Assembly (NCBI GenBank): GCA_023238725.1
Contig: CM041534.1
Coordinates: 2,742,449-2,806,448 of the forward strand
Length of the DNA: 64,000 nt
Source of the DNA: Scortum barcoo
Lineage: Eukaryota > Chordata > Actinopteri > Centrarchiformes > Terapontidae
Direction: 5' to 3'
This document shows positions 36,955-51,900 of the stretch, piece by piece (positions within the stretch are counted from its first letter, which is position 1; every line of letters starts with the position of its first letter). Below the pieces are notes generated by a model. The model did not search any database. It had not been told where the DNA came from and saw nothing but the letters and a program-made list of their open reading frames with translations. Made by a program: the position numbers and the translations under genes.

Positions 36955-39900
36955 ATGATGATGGCCGGTGGCGGCGGAGCAGCCGTGGACCATAACGGGA
37001 TTTACTCCAACCCGAACCTCCACAGCCTGCAGCAGCCCCTCATGGAGGCGGACAACCCGGACTCCCGCAAACGGCCGCTGGAAACTCCGGCGGAGGAGGC
37101 CGGCTGTACCAAGCGCACCAACACAGGAGGTAAGAGACCCACGGACAACAGGAGGCTCCTCCACATGGAGTCAGAGGTGGTGTCTCTGCATCGCGCTGCA
37201 TGCAAACTAACTATAAAGCGCAGGTCTGCAGGTCTGCAGGCACCTGTGCAGCTGGCACTTTGAAACACTGACTGTGTTTGTGGCTCTCACTTCATCCTCT
37301 GCAGTGCCCCAGCAGGGAGGGCAGGCTGAGGGTGGCCTCCTCAGCTCAGGTCAGGCTCTGGATGTGAACCACCTCTGCTGCACATCTGGGGGTGTGCTAT
37401 GAAAGCTTTTATAGGCTTTATTGTGTGTGGAGTCTTTAATGTTAAAATCACCTCCGTTTATCAGTGTTTATTGGTGTTGTGGTGTTGTAAGAAAGGGATT
37501 CCCTCATGCCTTCTTATGCAGAGGCCAAATATAAATGTGCATTTATCCTGAGCGACACTGCCCGGAGAGGCCTTTGGTGACAGGTGACCAGGGTAGAAAG
37601 AGAGAACATGTGAGATAAATGTTATTGCAGTTTCTTACAGTGTCAACATCCGGTGAATCGGGAGAGCAGTCAAACATCTTGCTGGGGTTCCTGTGAGTCC
37701 CACAGTTTGGCAACCTATCAGCCCTGGTGCAGTACAAATGTGTCTCTCACTGAAACTCTATCCCCTCACTTTATAATACCATGGTGGCCTGATAACCCTG
37801 AATACAAGGTGGACAGGGGCTGTTCAGTTTAAAAGGGAACTACTCTTTAATCTTGGACAGTCCGGTGTTGATTTGTGAACACTGACGAGAAAGAACAGAG
37901 CCCTTGTGTTCACTGTAGATGTATGATGGCCTTTGTAGATTTAATGTCAGTGGGATATTCCCTCTGCCTCGGGCCTCAAACTGATTTAGGGCTGTCTAAA
38001 TTAGATTTGAAGTGTACGTGTTTAAGTACAAATGTTGGGTTGAGCTAAAACCTTCCAGTGAAAATCATACAACCCTGTATATAGTATGATACACACTCAT
38101 CACCTCTTGCAGCCTAGATTCCTATCAAAGTCAAGTTATTTATAGGTTGTGGGGTAAGCCAAATCTCAGCATCTGTTTGGTATCTTTGTTAGCCTGTCAT
38201 GTTTGCCATACTGGCTTTTAGGCTGTGTGAACTATTACCGCACTGTGTTTTGATAAAAGAACTATTCTGCAAAACTAAATGCAAATAACAAATATGTCGG
38301 TGCGTAATGAGCAGAGCTGGATGGTGTTTATGTTGACAAATCTGTGTTTTTTTGGTTCCATCTATTCCATCTACAATTAAAATGGATAATAACAGATCTG
38401 AAAGCACAGTAGTGAGAATAGTGATAACTACTTGGTGAGAGGGAAAGACACCAGAAACACTGCAGCACCATTTTAGCAAATTCATCCCGATTTGTCTTTC
38501 TAGAGCAGAAATGGTGGTGGCCAAGAGAGAATCAACAAGGAGGTGTGTGCACACTTGCTTCTTTATTACTCATCAGTAAGATGTTGGAGTGCAGCAGTGA
38601 GGATGACGGCTGATTCAGTATGCCAGCTACTGTACATCTTATTTCAGCTTGTGATTGTTATAATCTGCAGCTCATGGGGACCACTTATTCAAGAACTTAA
38701 TATTAATTAGATGTCCGTGGAGAGCAGGCAGTTTCTTCACCATATGTTGCTGAAATTTCCTTTGTCTACCTCTGTGTCCCAGACACCCCACCATTCGATG
38801 ATTGTAGCATCATATCCTATTTCTAACAGCACGAGTACGTCTTTGCTGCACCTCACTGCTCCTCAGAAATGTAATTTCAGCAAGGCACATAAGGACCCTT
38901 GTGCCACCAGACCGTATTTTGGTGTGGATTCAGCCCCCATATGTCCTCCATTAGCACCCCTAAAACCACTGTAGAACAGAGAAGTGACATGGTGTTCCTG
39001 CCTCACCATTCGGCTGTAGCACAGGTTTCACTATGATCTTCTCATGCAGGATCCAGGTGATATGAATTACAAGTCAGTGTGAAATTGCATTTGGAAAGTC
39101 TCAATAAATACTAAAAATACATAATTCATATGGCTCTTTTTACTGTTGTCATTCCTACTGTGGTGTCACACACCATTTTACCAGCCTGACTCCGTGTTCC
39201 TGTGAGGAATCTCTGCATCACAGCTCCACTGCACCTCTAGAATCTGGAGCTGCACAAATAATCGTGTCCTGATGATGGTCTGACTTTGAGGAGGCTGCCT
39301 TCTTGTTCCTGATGGCTTCCTAAACAAGATCTTATCTATGTAGAATACCTGATCGCTCAGTCAGGGAAAACAATGAGAAAATCCTATTTGCAAGCATTAA
39401 TATCTTATTCCAGAAGAAAAACACGGAATTTCAGACAGTTTATATTGCAAATGGTAATAAAGTATGTGGTATGCATACAACAAGACTCGAGAGTTGCATG
39501 AATTATACAAGAATGACTAGCTTTGCCTTTAAGACAAGATTTGTGAGCATCTATGTTCACTCATGTTATATAAAGGGCCTTTATTGTTCTCCAAAATTAT
39601 GTTTAATTCTAAAATAAATGACAATTTTACTACACCAGTTAGCTTAGCATTGTCTCTCAGGTGTTACTGAATGCAGTAGCCAATCAAAATTAGATTTACA
39701 GAGGTGAAATGGCTTCGGTCATTCTGATAAGTATCTCATTTGAAAAAAAGTGCAGATCTTTAAGGTTAATTCGGACTGCAGCACTACTGGCTGAGTACAG
39801 GAACAGAGGCTGCCTGTATGTGAACAAATGAAATGCACATTTATCTGTTATGACTCCTACACAAATCAGATGCTTCAGACCTTTCCACCCATCCTTTATG

Positions 39901-42900
39901 TAATGTCTTTTAGCTTTGCCTTCCATTTCATGTGATCTACATGCATTATTTGTAATGTTGCATATTCATAGCCTGTCTGGCAATAGTGGTAGACAGGCTG
40001 ATAATCTTCAGCCATCCCTGTAATCACCAACCCCTCGACTACGTCTGATATTGATCACGTTATTCCTACCGAACTGATCATTAACATGACTGGCAGTTAC
40101 AACAAAGAGAAGAAAGCCTGTGCTCTTTCAAAGCTGAGCCCCTCGTTGTGCATTAAGAGCTGTGGACACTGAATGAGGGAAATTACTCCTCTTTTATCAG
40201 CATTGCCCTTCTCTCCTCAAAATGAACATCTTTCATTCATTTCTTTTCCTAATTACCCATACTCTGAGCCCATGTTGCTGGCAAGCATGTGCCTTGCAAA
40301 AGGTTGTGTGGCTGAGGGATTAGGTATGATCTCGTAATGTTGCTAATGGAAAGGTTGGCACAGGAATGTGAGCTGTATTTTTTTATTTTTGGTGGGAAGG
40401 ACACAGGTGCCCTTGCAGAGCGATGTGACGTGAGCGGACTGTGAATTTGCCAGGTGGCAGTGAAAGAGAGAATGAGAGAGCGCGATAGAAATGAAGACAG
40501 AGCAAAGCGGAGAGAAAAGGAGAGATAGATAGACTGTGAGAGGGAGTGGAGTCTACAGGGAGGCTGTGTCTATATACTAGAGCATCTCTCAGTGAATGAG
40601 ACTGGTAGAATTTTCTGGAAGGCATTCGCTCTAAAACCAAACGGGCCACGATGTTAGGGTTTGATTTGTGGATGAAACTAATCAGCAGCCAGGACAAAAA
40701 AAAAGGAGTTCATTTTTTACAGGTTTCCTGGAAAGCACTATTAAATGAGGCTGGACCCCCGTGTTCACACACAGACACATACACACACACATGCACATTG
40801 CCATTTTTACACACGTTCAGTCACTTAAGATACCTCGCGGTGTAAGATTTATAGGCGTAGTGATTGGCTTCATCACCCCCCTCCACCATTCTGCGGCACT
40901 GCCATTTGCAATGGTTGATGAGCCCCTCCGCCCTCTCAAACATGGCCGTCTAAGGGATTGGGGGTGGGGGAAACGAGGAAAGGAGGGTGGGTGGCGTAAG
41001 GCACGCTGTTTCGGATCACTCCTCCTCCACCTCCTTCATCATCTGCTTATGTTATCCATACACCTCTTCAGCCACTGTTGAAGGTCACTCTACATGCTTC
41101 CCCATTCAGCGCTGAAGCCCGCTACCCAAGCCACTTCACCTTTGTCACTTTCCACTAAAAAAAGTGAGTGAATGAGCTGCCATACTTTATAGTGCTGCGT
41201 CAAAAGAGGCGGAGTAGGAGAGAAAATTCAATTTTTTGGGACCGGCATCAGGGGGTGGGGACATGACGTGCTGGAGGGAGGAGGCTACCCATTGGCCAAG
41301 CGAGGTGTCAGTCCTGCGCGCTGCTGCAGACGGACAGGCCACTCGATGAATATGGATGAGAGCAGTGAAAAGGGTGATGCGGCAGGGAAGACCCCCCCCC
41401 TTCAAACCGATGCAGGCTTGAACAATGCGTGCCGTCTTTCACTGAAAACACTGAGAGCCTGCATTAGCATTTTCTCAGACAATTGAGGCTCTGGCCAGCT
41501 GCAGGCATGGCTCGGATGCTGCGGTGAAATCTCTTTTTCTGCACCCACTGATGAATTAGACCTCGGTGAAAAAGTCGACTGGCCGCATTCCTCAACACTA
41601 CCATTGCACCTATGCCTAGGCTAATGTTAAGATCCCCTTTAGAGATTGTGCCCCGGCATTGATGGCGATCTGACAGAGGACTTGAGAAGCAGCAGATCTC
41701 AGAATGGGTAAGCCTCAAACTCTTTTTCTTTGACTTGTTGAATTTATCCATCATGCTAGACTACGTACTATTTCATACATCCAAAGCTCATTTGTCCATT
41801 ATTGCTCATTTTTGTTCCATCGTCCTTGCTGCCTGTCAGCAGCAGGTTAGTCCATTGAAATGCAGAATGGGTACTTGGAGGGGTAGTGAGAAGGAGGGAG
41901 GACGGTCACAAGGCATTTCCTCCTGACCCACCCCCCTTGAGTGACTTAACTGAACACATTTGGCTCAGCGTCCGTGTCTCTGCTCCAAGCCATCCTTCCA
42001 GCATTGGAAGCAGGGGTTTGAACTAACACCCCACTGGCTCAGCTTCCCAATGTGCCCCACTGCTCCCGTTCCCTGGCGGATTGCAGCAACAGATTGCCAT
42101 GTTTACTCTACCACATGACGCCATTAAAACCTGTTACTGTGATCTCAGACACTAGGACAGAATTAATTATTGACTAATGACAGCAAACGTGGCTGTGAGG
42201 GCGATGGAGGGAATCTTAGTGGCTTCCTCCCCTGCTGGGTTTACTCTGGTTGAAGATGAGCAGAAAGTTACGCAGTGGGTTCTGGCTTGTCTGTCAACAA
42301 CAGGTCTTTGGATGTTTGGATTCTGTAATCAGCATCAGTGAAATTATATTCCTTGTGTGGCTTTGGTATCAAATACCTCGTGATGGGAATGAGGGCTCAA
42401 AAGCTTTACGGCAACCGTGTCAGACATGCATGATCTTTATTTTCTCACCAAGGTCATTTTATTGTTATTCGTTGTGAGAAAAGCGGAGAGCTTACTGCAA
42501 TATAGCGTGAAAATCTAAAGATTAGACAATGGCCAGAGATGGACGTAGCCGGTTATGTGATGCCTATATTAAGGTTTATGTCCTTTTTCTTTTTTAAGGA
42601 CGTTCTCCAAAAAATGCAATATTGACCGGCATCTGACATATTAACTAGCTTTTGTTAGTGGTGTAAATTTTCTTTCTTGTGTGTGCTTACAGGAAAATGA
42701 GGGTATAATATGTTCTGGGGTTCGGGATTGTCTTCACAACCGTGGCTAATTAATCTAAATCAAAAGTGAACTCCATTAACAGTCATGTCATTGTCTGCAT
42801 ATTTGTCAGAGCCACTGGTTATAGGTGATGTGCACGAAAACAAGCCTGTGTCTGAATGGAACATGAGGGGCATATTAATGCAATAAGGAGAAAAGCTAAC

Positions 42901-45900
42901 ATGTTGGCTGTGAAATTCCTTAATGTCACAGTGCCAGGTTCATTCACATCTGAATATAATGAGTGCATTACTGAGGCAACAGGTTGGTCTCAGTGCAGGG
43001 CGGTCCACCTCCATCCATTCGTCTTTCCGCCTACCTTGCCAGTCAAGTCCCCACGTTCGATAAGCCTCCACAAAACATAGGATGCAGTGACATGGTGACA
43101 GGCTTTGGCATCCACGATCGGAAATCTGTATCATACTACACTTGAAAACGTACTCGAAATCTCCTCCAAAGATGGACAGTGTCTTTTTACATCGCTGCCC
43201 GCTGAGTGACGTCACCCTTGAGGCAGCTGAAAAGGATCGAACATGACGTCATTGCATCGAAATCAGCATGCAGAGGGAATTATTTGTGCCAGTGCTAAGA
43301 ACGCACCTGTGTTTACCATGATGTCATTGCTATGATATTTGGAATTCAGTGGGGAATCAGAGCTGCTCCCCATCTATAAATATCATAGTTTTGATGTATT
43401 GTTGGCAGGTTCTTTAATTATATTCGGGTCCAAGCTCAATATGTGGTTGATTGCTTTTTACTAGATTAGCACACTCAATGTGATCAGGGTTTTCTTGGAC
43501 AGACACTTTGCCCACTTTGGTGCTGATTAATTCTTAATTAGCATTGTAGGAAAAGGAACTTTCCCAACTGAAAAGGAGAAGTATGTTTGGCTGCAAATTC
43601 TTCAGACTGATGAGCTGTCAATCACTGACTGCTACAAGCCACTGTAAGCCACAGAAGCCCCCTCCAAAACGGAGGAGATTTAAACCATCTTGGCAGTATA
43701 GCCTTTGTACAAATCTGTGGGATTGGTTTCCATATGTTTCGCTCACGTCTGTTAATTAAGAAGGATCACTCTGTATTGGTATTCACGAACTGCATGCATA
43801 ATGACTTTGTGTGTTTGCATTTAGTCCTCCACAGGCTACGTTTTACGTTCAAATTGAACTCGACATTCCTTTTATTCATGTCTGAAGAATGATTAATAAC
43901 ACTGGACCTGGCTTTGTATTCAGTCAGAGGTTTGCTAAAACTCCTTGAAAACAGTTAAAATTAGACCTCTGCAAACTGGAAAGGAGGTCATCATTTACTC
44001 TACAAGAAATCTGGGACAGGACACAGAACATGTCACCAATCTGTGATAAAATGTGAATGCACAGAAAGCTACAAAGAACTCAAAAGGCAAAATCTCTTTC
44101 CAGATACATTCACTTCACCACAGCAATACCGATACAATTACAGCAGCCCATTATGTTATTGCCTTTGCCCATATATGTCAAAGCGATGTATTCCCATTGT
44201 AAATTTTTGCTTGATATTGGGGGTTCGGCACCAGCACGGTGTATATGACGATGCACACAGCTACTTTACAAGATGTGACCCTTTCCCACTTTGTGTGTCT
44301 CTCCCCCAGAGGAGGGTGAGTACTTCCTGAAGGTGCTGATCCCCAGCTATGCAGCCGGCTCTATAATTGGCAAGGGCGGCCAGACCATCGTACAACTGCA
44401 GAAAGAGACGGGTGCCACCATTAAGCTGTCCAAATCCAAAGACTTCTACCCAGGTAAGAATGGACACTCAGTAATTAAAATCAATGATCATAAAGGCTTA
44501 TATATATGAGAGGAGTCGCCTGACTCACTACCCAGCTGAGGCGGCGATGCTTTGGTGCAAGAGAGCATTTGATATGTCCTCTTCATTTGACGTCCCGTGA
44601 ATAATTGCAGTCCATTTAATCACATACCAATCGTAAACACTTTAAACATGATTATCTTTATGTCCTTGAGGGATCAAACATGCGTGCAGTTGTTATATTC
44701 AAGTCTGTAGGCAGTTTCAGTTTGAACTGAGTTGCTTGGCTAGTGTATTGCACCCTCCATTGCAGTATGCAGTTTTTTTTTAAAACAGTATTCATGGATT
44801 CATGTGTAAGTGCATTAAAAGAAGTGTCTCACTTTTCTGGGAAAATTGCATATTGCTGCCATTTTATTCCCCTCAAAAATGAGCACAAGTTCTGTGACGT
44901 AGTGGACATGTAATGTACATCCAAAGCATTAATTGTGCTGGGGAGTCTCACTCAAAAATGGCAACAGGAGAAGGATGCATCATGTAGCTTGGTGACCCTT
45001 ATCACATGGAGGGCAGCGCTGAACCATCTTATCCTCCATACACAAACGCTCGCGTTGTAGAGGAGTCTGGGTATTTGTCCTTCATGCCTCAAAGGAGGCT
45101 TCAACCTACTGAAAAATAACAGGTGCTGAGCGTCTCACTGCTTATTAGATCCAGATGTTTTCTGTGATAACTGATAGAAACAAATAATCCCTGTGTCGTT
45201 TTATTTTTTACTGTATTTACATTTAGAACATATAATTACCCCTTTAGATAGGAAATAGATAGCAGCGCATATGACCTATGAAATATGAGTAGCACAAAAT
45301 ATACATATGTGAAATACTGCAGATTTCTTTACATTATAGACTCTCGGACTGCCTTAAGCAGCTGCCATAACAAAATAGCAAAGACAGATGAAGATTGTTG
45401 CCCAGAACTCAATTTTCCATCATAATGGCTACCTTATCATCACTGGATGTATCCTGTGACCTCGACAATTTCAGCCGAAAAAGAGTCCTTAGATTATTTA
45501 GAGCACAAAATATTCCACTACCGACAGGAAAAAGGCACAACATGGTTTGAATTTGACCTGTTTTGTTGGGAGTTCCATGTGATATATTGGACTGATTGAA
45601 CCGTGTCAAAGAATTACTGAGCGCTGGGGGAGAGGAAAAGAAGGATGTGCTGGCAAACATTTTTCCTGCACTTTTTCTTCCACCGTGTTTCTGCTAGCCA
45701 TGATGAAAGGATGCATGTTCAGACGGAACGGCCTGAGATTCTCCACACAGAGGGCCAACGGCTGTGTGTTTAGGGGAATGAATTATAGTTACTTCACTGG
45801 AATAGGAACAAATGAATGATATGTATCCTTATTTCTCTTTTTGGATTGTGGATGTGTTCATAGGCCACCACCTGCTCTGCCCATCCCCCTACTCATTATT

Positions 45901-48900
45901 GTGATGAGTGAGAAGAGGAGTTCAGGGAGAGGGTGCTGGCAAGGATTTGATTGGGTGGTTGTTCTGGCCCACACAAGTAAACTGAAACGACTGCTACTGT
46001 ACACTACACAATAGCTGAGAGTGGCACTTTCTGAGAAGACAGTAGAGGCTAAACCTTTAAATAAAAAAAAACTTGCTATGTTACGTATGGGCAACTTGGT
46101 GACGCAACATATAGATGTTGTTAGATAATCTTGTCCTGAATTTTATAAGCAGGCGATTTGCCATGTCGAACTTGTCAGCCACATCTGTTTTACCTTCCGT
46201 CGTTGTTGAATCAGATGCAGTTTTGGCTAATATAGCATGCTAATGCTGTTACACACAGTTCACGCCCTCATCTCTCATCCTGCGGCAGCCTGAGCACACT
46301 CCAACTACAGCACAATCGCACACTAGAGAAATCAAGGGACAACAACTGATGCAGCCATTTTCCTCTGCAATCCTCTAAGTGATGGCTCAGTCTGAGACTC
46401 CCACCCACCTCACATCTCCCATCCGTCAGTGTAAGACATGAGACCATGAATTCAAAGGTCTTGATGGGAATTGTACAACTGGGCCCTGCTGTGGCGGACT
46501 GAGATGGATGAGCGGAGATAGTGAAGGGTGTAGATGATGCATGATTGTATGTGAGCGAGGGGACAGGGGGGCAGGCCCAGAAATAGCCTGTTTCAATCTC
46601 TCTCTGTGGACATGACCCCTCTCCCAGCTGTACTCAAGCTGCTCCAACACACGCCAAGTTTCCTCTTTCCTCCTCCCCACTCACTGTTTCTCTCAGATTT
46701 GGTTCCTGGTAGTTGGGAGAGTTCAGGCCAGATAAGATGACATCATACTTCTCTTAAAATCTTGTTTGCATGCTTGCCTCGTAACACATGGGCACTGACC
46801 GTTTTAGTTTTTATTATTTGGTTTGAGCCTGTCTCAAGTATTGCGTGGCTGGATTACCATATGCAGCACGCTATGCATCCAGCTACTCGTGCTGTGCATT
46901 CAGTACATACACACACCTACTCGCGCCTACTTACTCACGTCCGCATATTAAAGCAGCTGCAAAGAGAGCCGTGGGAGTTCACGATTTGAACATAAACTTA
47001 GAAACAAAACTTCAAACTCTTTGCTTTCTGCAGCTGGCCACCGGCCAAGTACATGTATTGAGTTACTTTGTACAGCACGGACAGATGAAGCTGTTGTGAT
47101 GTCATAGTAACACTGGCTGTATGTTTTCCATTATCTGATCATTAAAATATCAATCACAACATGTGACCTCACACTGGAAAAACACCACTGTTCCACAGAG
47201 TGTATGGTGAGGTATTTCCTTCAAAAAGGAGCAGACAAAGAAAACCACGGCAAAAGCACACTTTGTTTCAACCATATCTCCATATGCAGTATACGCTAAC
47301 GCTCCCTATAGGACTGTATCACTCCTGTCTAGGATGACATCATGGGCTGAGTTTGCAAAGTAATGGATATTGCAGCTTTTTCTCTCTCCAGATTCATGTC
47401 TGCATCGTCTTCCTGGTGGAAGTTGGTCACCAGGAAGATTTGTTGTTACACTACACCGTACACTGTGGTATTGCTCTGCTTTACAGTGCTAATGTTAAGT
47501 CTTTCTGTTTGCTTAATATGCAAGCACAATATTTTATCTGTCATTGAAATTCAGAACAGCTAAAGAGCAGCTGTAGTTTTTGATTTGTGACTGGCAAGGG
47601 TCAGATGAGTAAAGGAGTTTGCTTGTTGCAAGAAGTAGTGCTCAGCCTGTAAAAACATTTGATGATGTAATCACAGTAATCTCAGTTTGGGTTCAGAGAA
47701 TACACTTTATTTCACCAAAAGCAAACTGGAAGGCGCTTGTAGTGATTTGCATGTCAGGGTGGGTGCAATGAAAGATGCTGCTGAGTTGCATTCAAACAAT
47801 CTTGAACAGTCTGTAAGCTCTGATCAGAGTTTTACCCTGGAAGACTACACATTGTGTCCTTCTCATAGTAAAACCCCTGGTGTATTTTAATGCGACACAG
47901 ACAGTATTTCCTACAGTACTGCAGTCCTAAATTATGCTATCTGTTATTCCAAGAGGTCCCACAGTCTCCTCTTTCTGTCTGCATTCATAATTTTGTGGTA
48001 ACAAGTGTTACATGTCTGTCTCACAGTGTGCTGAGACTAGGCACATGAAATGAAGCAGTTGTAATCTAATGGCTTAAAAAGCATCTTACTGGTTTTTTTT
48101 TTTAATGACGAAGATTTTTGGGAACCTCTGCTCAGGGTGTGATGTAATGTAAAAGTCGTCCAGGAGACTGATTCTGATTTACTAGATATAAATGACATGT
48201 TATAAAAGATCTCCACTTTTAAAATTGGCGTTTACATTTTAGCAAAGCATGCCATATGGCAATAACGTGACTTGATGAATCTATTCAGCACCAGGAATTC
48301 TAGCAAAAACATTACAGCTCAAATTGTAGTGTGAATAATTACTTTAAAAATCTGCTGATGTGATGACAGTAATTATGGGTGATACTTTATGTGTGGCAAG
48401 CTAACAGTCTGTCAGACAAAGAATTTGGACAAGCTATGGCAGAGGCAGATCTCCATCACAGAGAACATCAGGCAGCAAGACAGAAGTACTGAAACTTTCT
48501 TACTTCAGGATCAAGATAGAAGACCTGAGAGTCATTGCTCTCTTGGGATATGTGCTCTCGGGAGCACTGACACATTTCTCTCCCCTCCTGCCAACATGAG
48601 GGTGAGCTAACTCTTACTGCAACTCAAAGCCCAGAGCTTTTATTATGAAATTCGTCACCCCCAAAGAGAGACAGACGGCAAAAGCTGATGCATGCAATTC
48701 AGGAAGTGAAAAGGGTGGAGAATAGAAATGTAACTTTCATATAGTTTCATGTCCTCTTTATGGTGTCTCATCTGAGACAAAAGTTGTGGTCACATATTAT
48801 GGGATCTGCTTTAGGATTAACTGACCTGACACTCCTTGAGGATATCTCTAGATGCAGAGATTTAACCAGAGGTTGCTGTACCAAGAGAGGTAGAAGGACC

Positions 48901-51900
48901 TCCACACTGAGTGATAAATGTTGGAAAAGTGAAGAAAAAGCCCCAACTGTTCAAGGCAAATGTCTTCTAAGGTTATGTTGCATCACTCAAGATGGCCTAG
49001 TTTATAATTTGTTGCATCGGGTGTGACAAGCAAAGAGATTGCTCAGTAAAAGCAAATTCCAGTGAGGTAGACTGAGGTGAAGTCACTGTCTGTAAGCCCC
49101 ATTTTTTATGTTTACCTGTAGTGTAATTAAATTTGCACACATAATAGTTCCAGCCTACTCATATTTGATATTTTGTGCCTTAGTGCTGCATATACTGCAT
49201 ATACACGAGAATGACGCATGTGATTAATATAATGAATTGTATCATTTCCAATAATCAGAAATGATATTCTGTGATGAATGTATGCGCCAACATAAAAATC
49301 TACAACAGGTCAAGTGCCCTTACTCACAGGGTTCAGACTGTCACTTTGTCACTTCAAGAATGACAAGCAGGTGCAGCACAATAACAAGCAGCAGCAACTG
49401 TGTTTCTGTACGAAGCTCTAAGAGATTTCATTTATAGCCTGCTCGTTTATTTGTCTAGGATTTGTATTTTGGTTTCTTTTGGTCACTTTTAGTAAAAAGA
49501 ACATCATAAATCAATTCAAACATGCTGGACCAGTTTTTATTTAATGTTCTCCGTGCATTATATAGTACTGTATCTCTGTTATGACGAACTTAACTGGAGC
49601 TAAGGAAATAAGTTCAGTTGCAGGTCAGGTGCTTTTTCCACCATTTTGCGCAATTAGAGTGTCCTGCTGCTTTTTCTGATATGCTTGAACTGACCTAAGA
49701 ATTGAGATTCAATTGAATTAGAGATAGAAATGCCAAAGATAAAGTAGAGAAATGTTTCTCAGACATGAGATCTCCTCATTAGCTGTCTTTCCCTTTTACA
49801 AATTTTACTCAATCAATGGGGGCAATGTGACACTTAGATATCTGCCTTATTCAGGTTTATGATGTCTGTTAGGTCATCTAATAAAACTGCGAGATGTTTC
49901 ATATTCACTTCAACATTCAATAGTTAAAAAGAGTAAAGCAGGAAGGTTGATACAAAAGAGAGAGTGTTTAAAAAATCGTGCAAGCAAGTATAAAGGACTC
50001 GCTGTTGCATCACCTGTTTCCACAGCTCGGCCCCTTTACCATGGCAACGGAATGCCGGTTGGGTCTTCAATGTGGGAGTAGAAAGAAGCCTAGAGGAGGA
50101 ACAAGTGTGTGTTTAGTCTATTAGAGCTGCAAGGCAGGGACAAGCTCAGTATTACAGCACCGAAAGAGTTACATCAATGAAGAGGAATCCTTCTCCCCCC
50201 CCTGTGGCTCGCTAACCAAGCATGGCTCTTTCTTTCAGCTGTTTCTCTGTTGATTGTGTAAATGGAGAAAGCAAGGAATAGCTTAGTAATTGGGTCTCTT
50301 TGTGAAATGTCAAGGAACATTTTTCATTGCCAAGACATCTTAATATAAATGTAGATTTTTGTCCAGCCCCTAGCAAATCCCTCAAATCTGCTCGCCAAGT
50401 ACCCATTCGGAGCACATTACAGTAACTGATCACTTGTGTTTGTCCTCTTCTTCCTTTCACATCACAGGAACAACAGAACGTGTCTGTCTGATACAGGGTA
50501 CAGTCGAAGCACTCAACGGTGTCCACAATTTCATTGCGGAGAAAGTCCGCGAGATGCCCCAGAGCGCCCAGAAACCTGAACCCGTCAGCATACTGCAGCC
50601 ACAGACCACTGTCAACCCTGACCGCGTCAAACAGGTGAGATAATGTACAGTCAGTCGTGTCATGAGGGTGTGTGGTCACAATGTGGTAGGAACAGTTCAC
50701 TTCCAGGACATCTTGTTTATTAGTCACCAGTGTTACTTGTTCTCTGGGCCATGACCCACAGTCTGGTAGGGTCAGGAAAATGTGAGGGTATGTGGTTATT
50801 TTTACCTACAGTCTTTCATAGCTAGACAGAGCCGTGTGGCAGCTGCAGCCTAAACCCCTGGGATTAACAAATCGCTGAGTAAAGCGGGGGCTGGTGTAGC
50901 ACTCTGACTCAGTGAGAGATATCCTTCTTTCTGTCAACCATTTATGCTGTTAAATCTTGCTCTTGTTACCTTTTATTGCTACCTCAATCTTTCTATTTCT
51001 CCACAGGCCAAATTGATCGTGCCCAATAGCACAGCTGGGCTGATCATTGGCAAGGGTGGAGCCACAGTGAAAGCAGTGATGGAGCAGTCAGGGGCTTGGG
51101 TGCAGCTCTCCCAGAAGCCAGAGGGCATCAACCTGCAGGAGCGGGTGGTAACCATCAGTGGGGAGCCTGAACAGAACCGCAAGGCTGTGGAAATCATAGT
51201 GCAGAAGATCCAGGAGGACCCTCAGAGCAGCAGTTGCCTCAACATCAGCTATTCCAACGTCTCAGGCCCAGTGGCCAACTCCAACCCCACCGGCTCCCCC
51301 TACGCTAATACGGCCGAGGTGCTGCCCAATGCAGCCGCAGCAGCTGCCACTGCCTCCAGCCTTCTGGGCCAGGCCGGTTTGACAGGAATGGGCGCCTTCC
51401 CAGCCGCCATGTCCAGCTTCTCTGGCAACGATCTGCTGGCCATCACCTCAGCCCTCAACACACTGGCCAGCTACGGCTACAACACTAACACCCTGGGCCT
51501 GGGCCTCAACCCTGCAGCTGCCTCTGGGGTCCTCGCTGCAGTAGCAGCTAGTGCTAACCCAGCTGCTGCTGCTGCGGCTAACCTACTGGCCTCCTACGCT
51601 AGCGATGCCTCCAGCAGTGCTGGCCACCCTGCTACGGGCCTCGGGGGGTTCTCCCTGGGTTCTCTAGCAGCTGCTACAGGGGCTTCCAATGGTTACCTAA
51701 ATGCTTCATCCCCACTGATGGCCTCCTCACTGTTGGCAACAGAGAAGCTGGCGGATGGGGCCAAGGACGTGGTTGAGATTGCTGTTCCCGAGAATCTGGT
51801 TGGTGCCATTTTGGGGAAAGGAGGGAAAACGCTGGTAGAGTACCAGGAGCTAACAGGAGCCCGCATCCAGATCTCCAAAAAGGGAGAGTTCATTCCTGGT

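Larger units (their letters stand above)
37130..44309 (+). other. nova2: Intron 1 of nova2
   Basis: 7.2 kb. It includes a GC- and CpG-richer island at about 41.1-41.7 kb ending in a splice donor, and paired CRE palindromes near 43.2 kb, both described separately. No other coding exon was recognised. Confidence 0.85.

Noticed and set aside
50212..50727. 171-codon minus-strand open frame across nova2 exon 3
   Set aside because: Antisense of the exon at 50468-50634 plus intron; no recognisable protein features.
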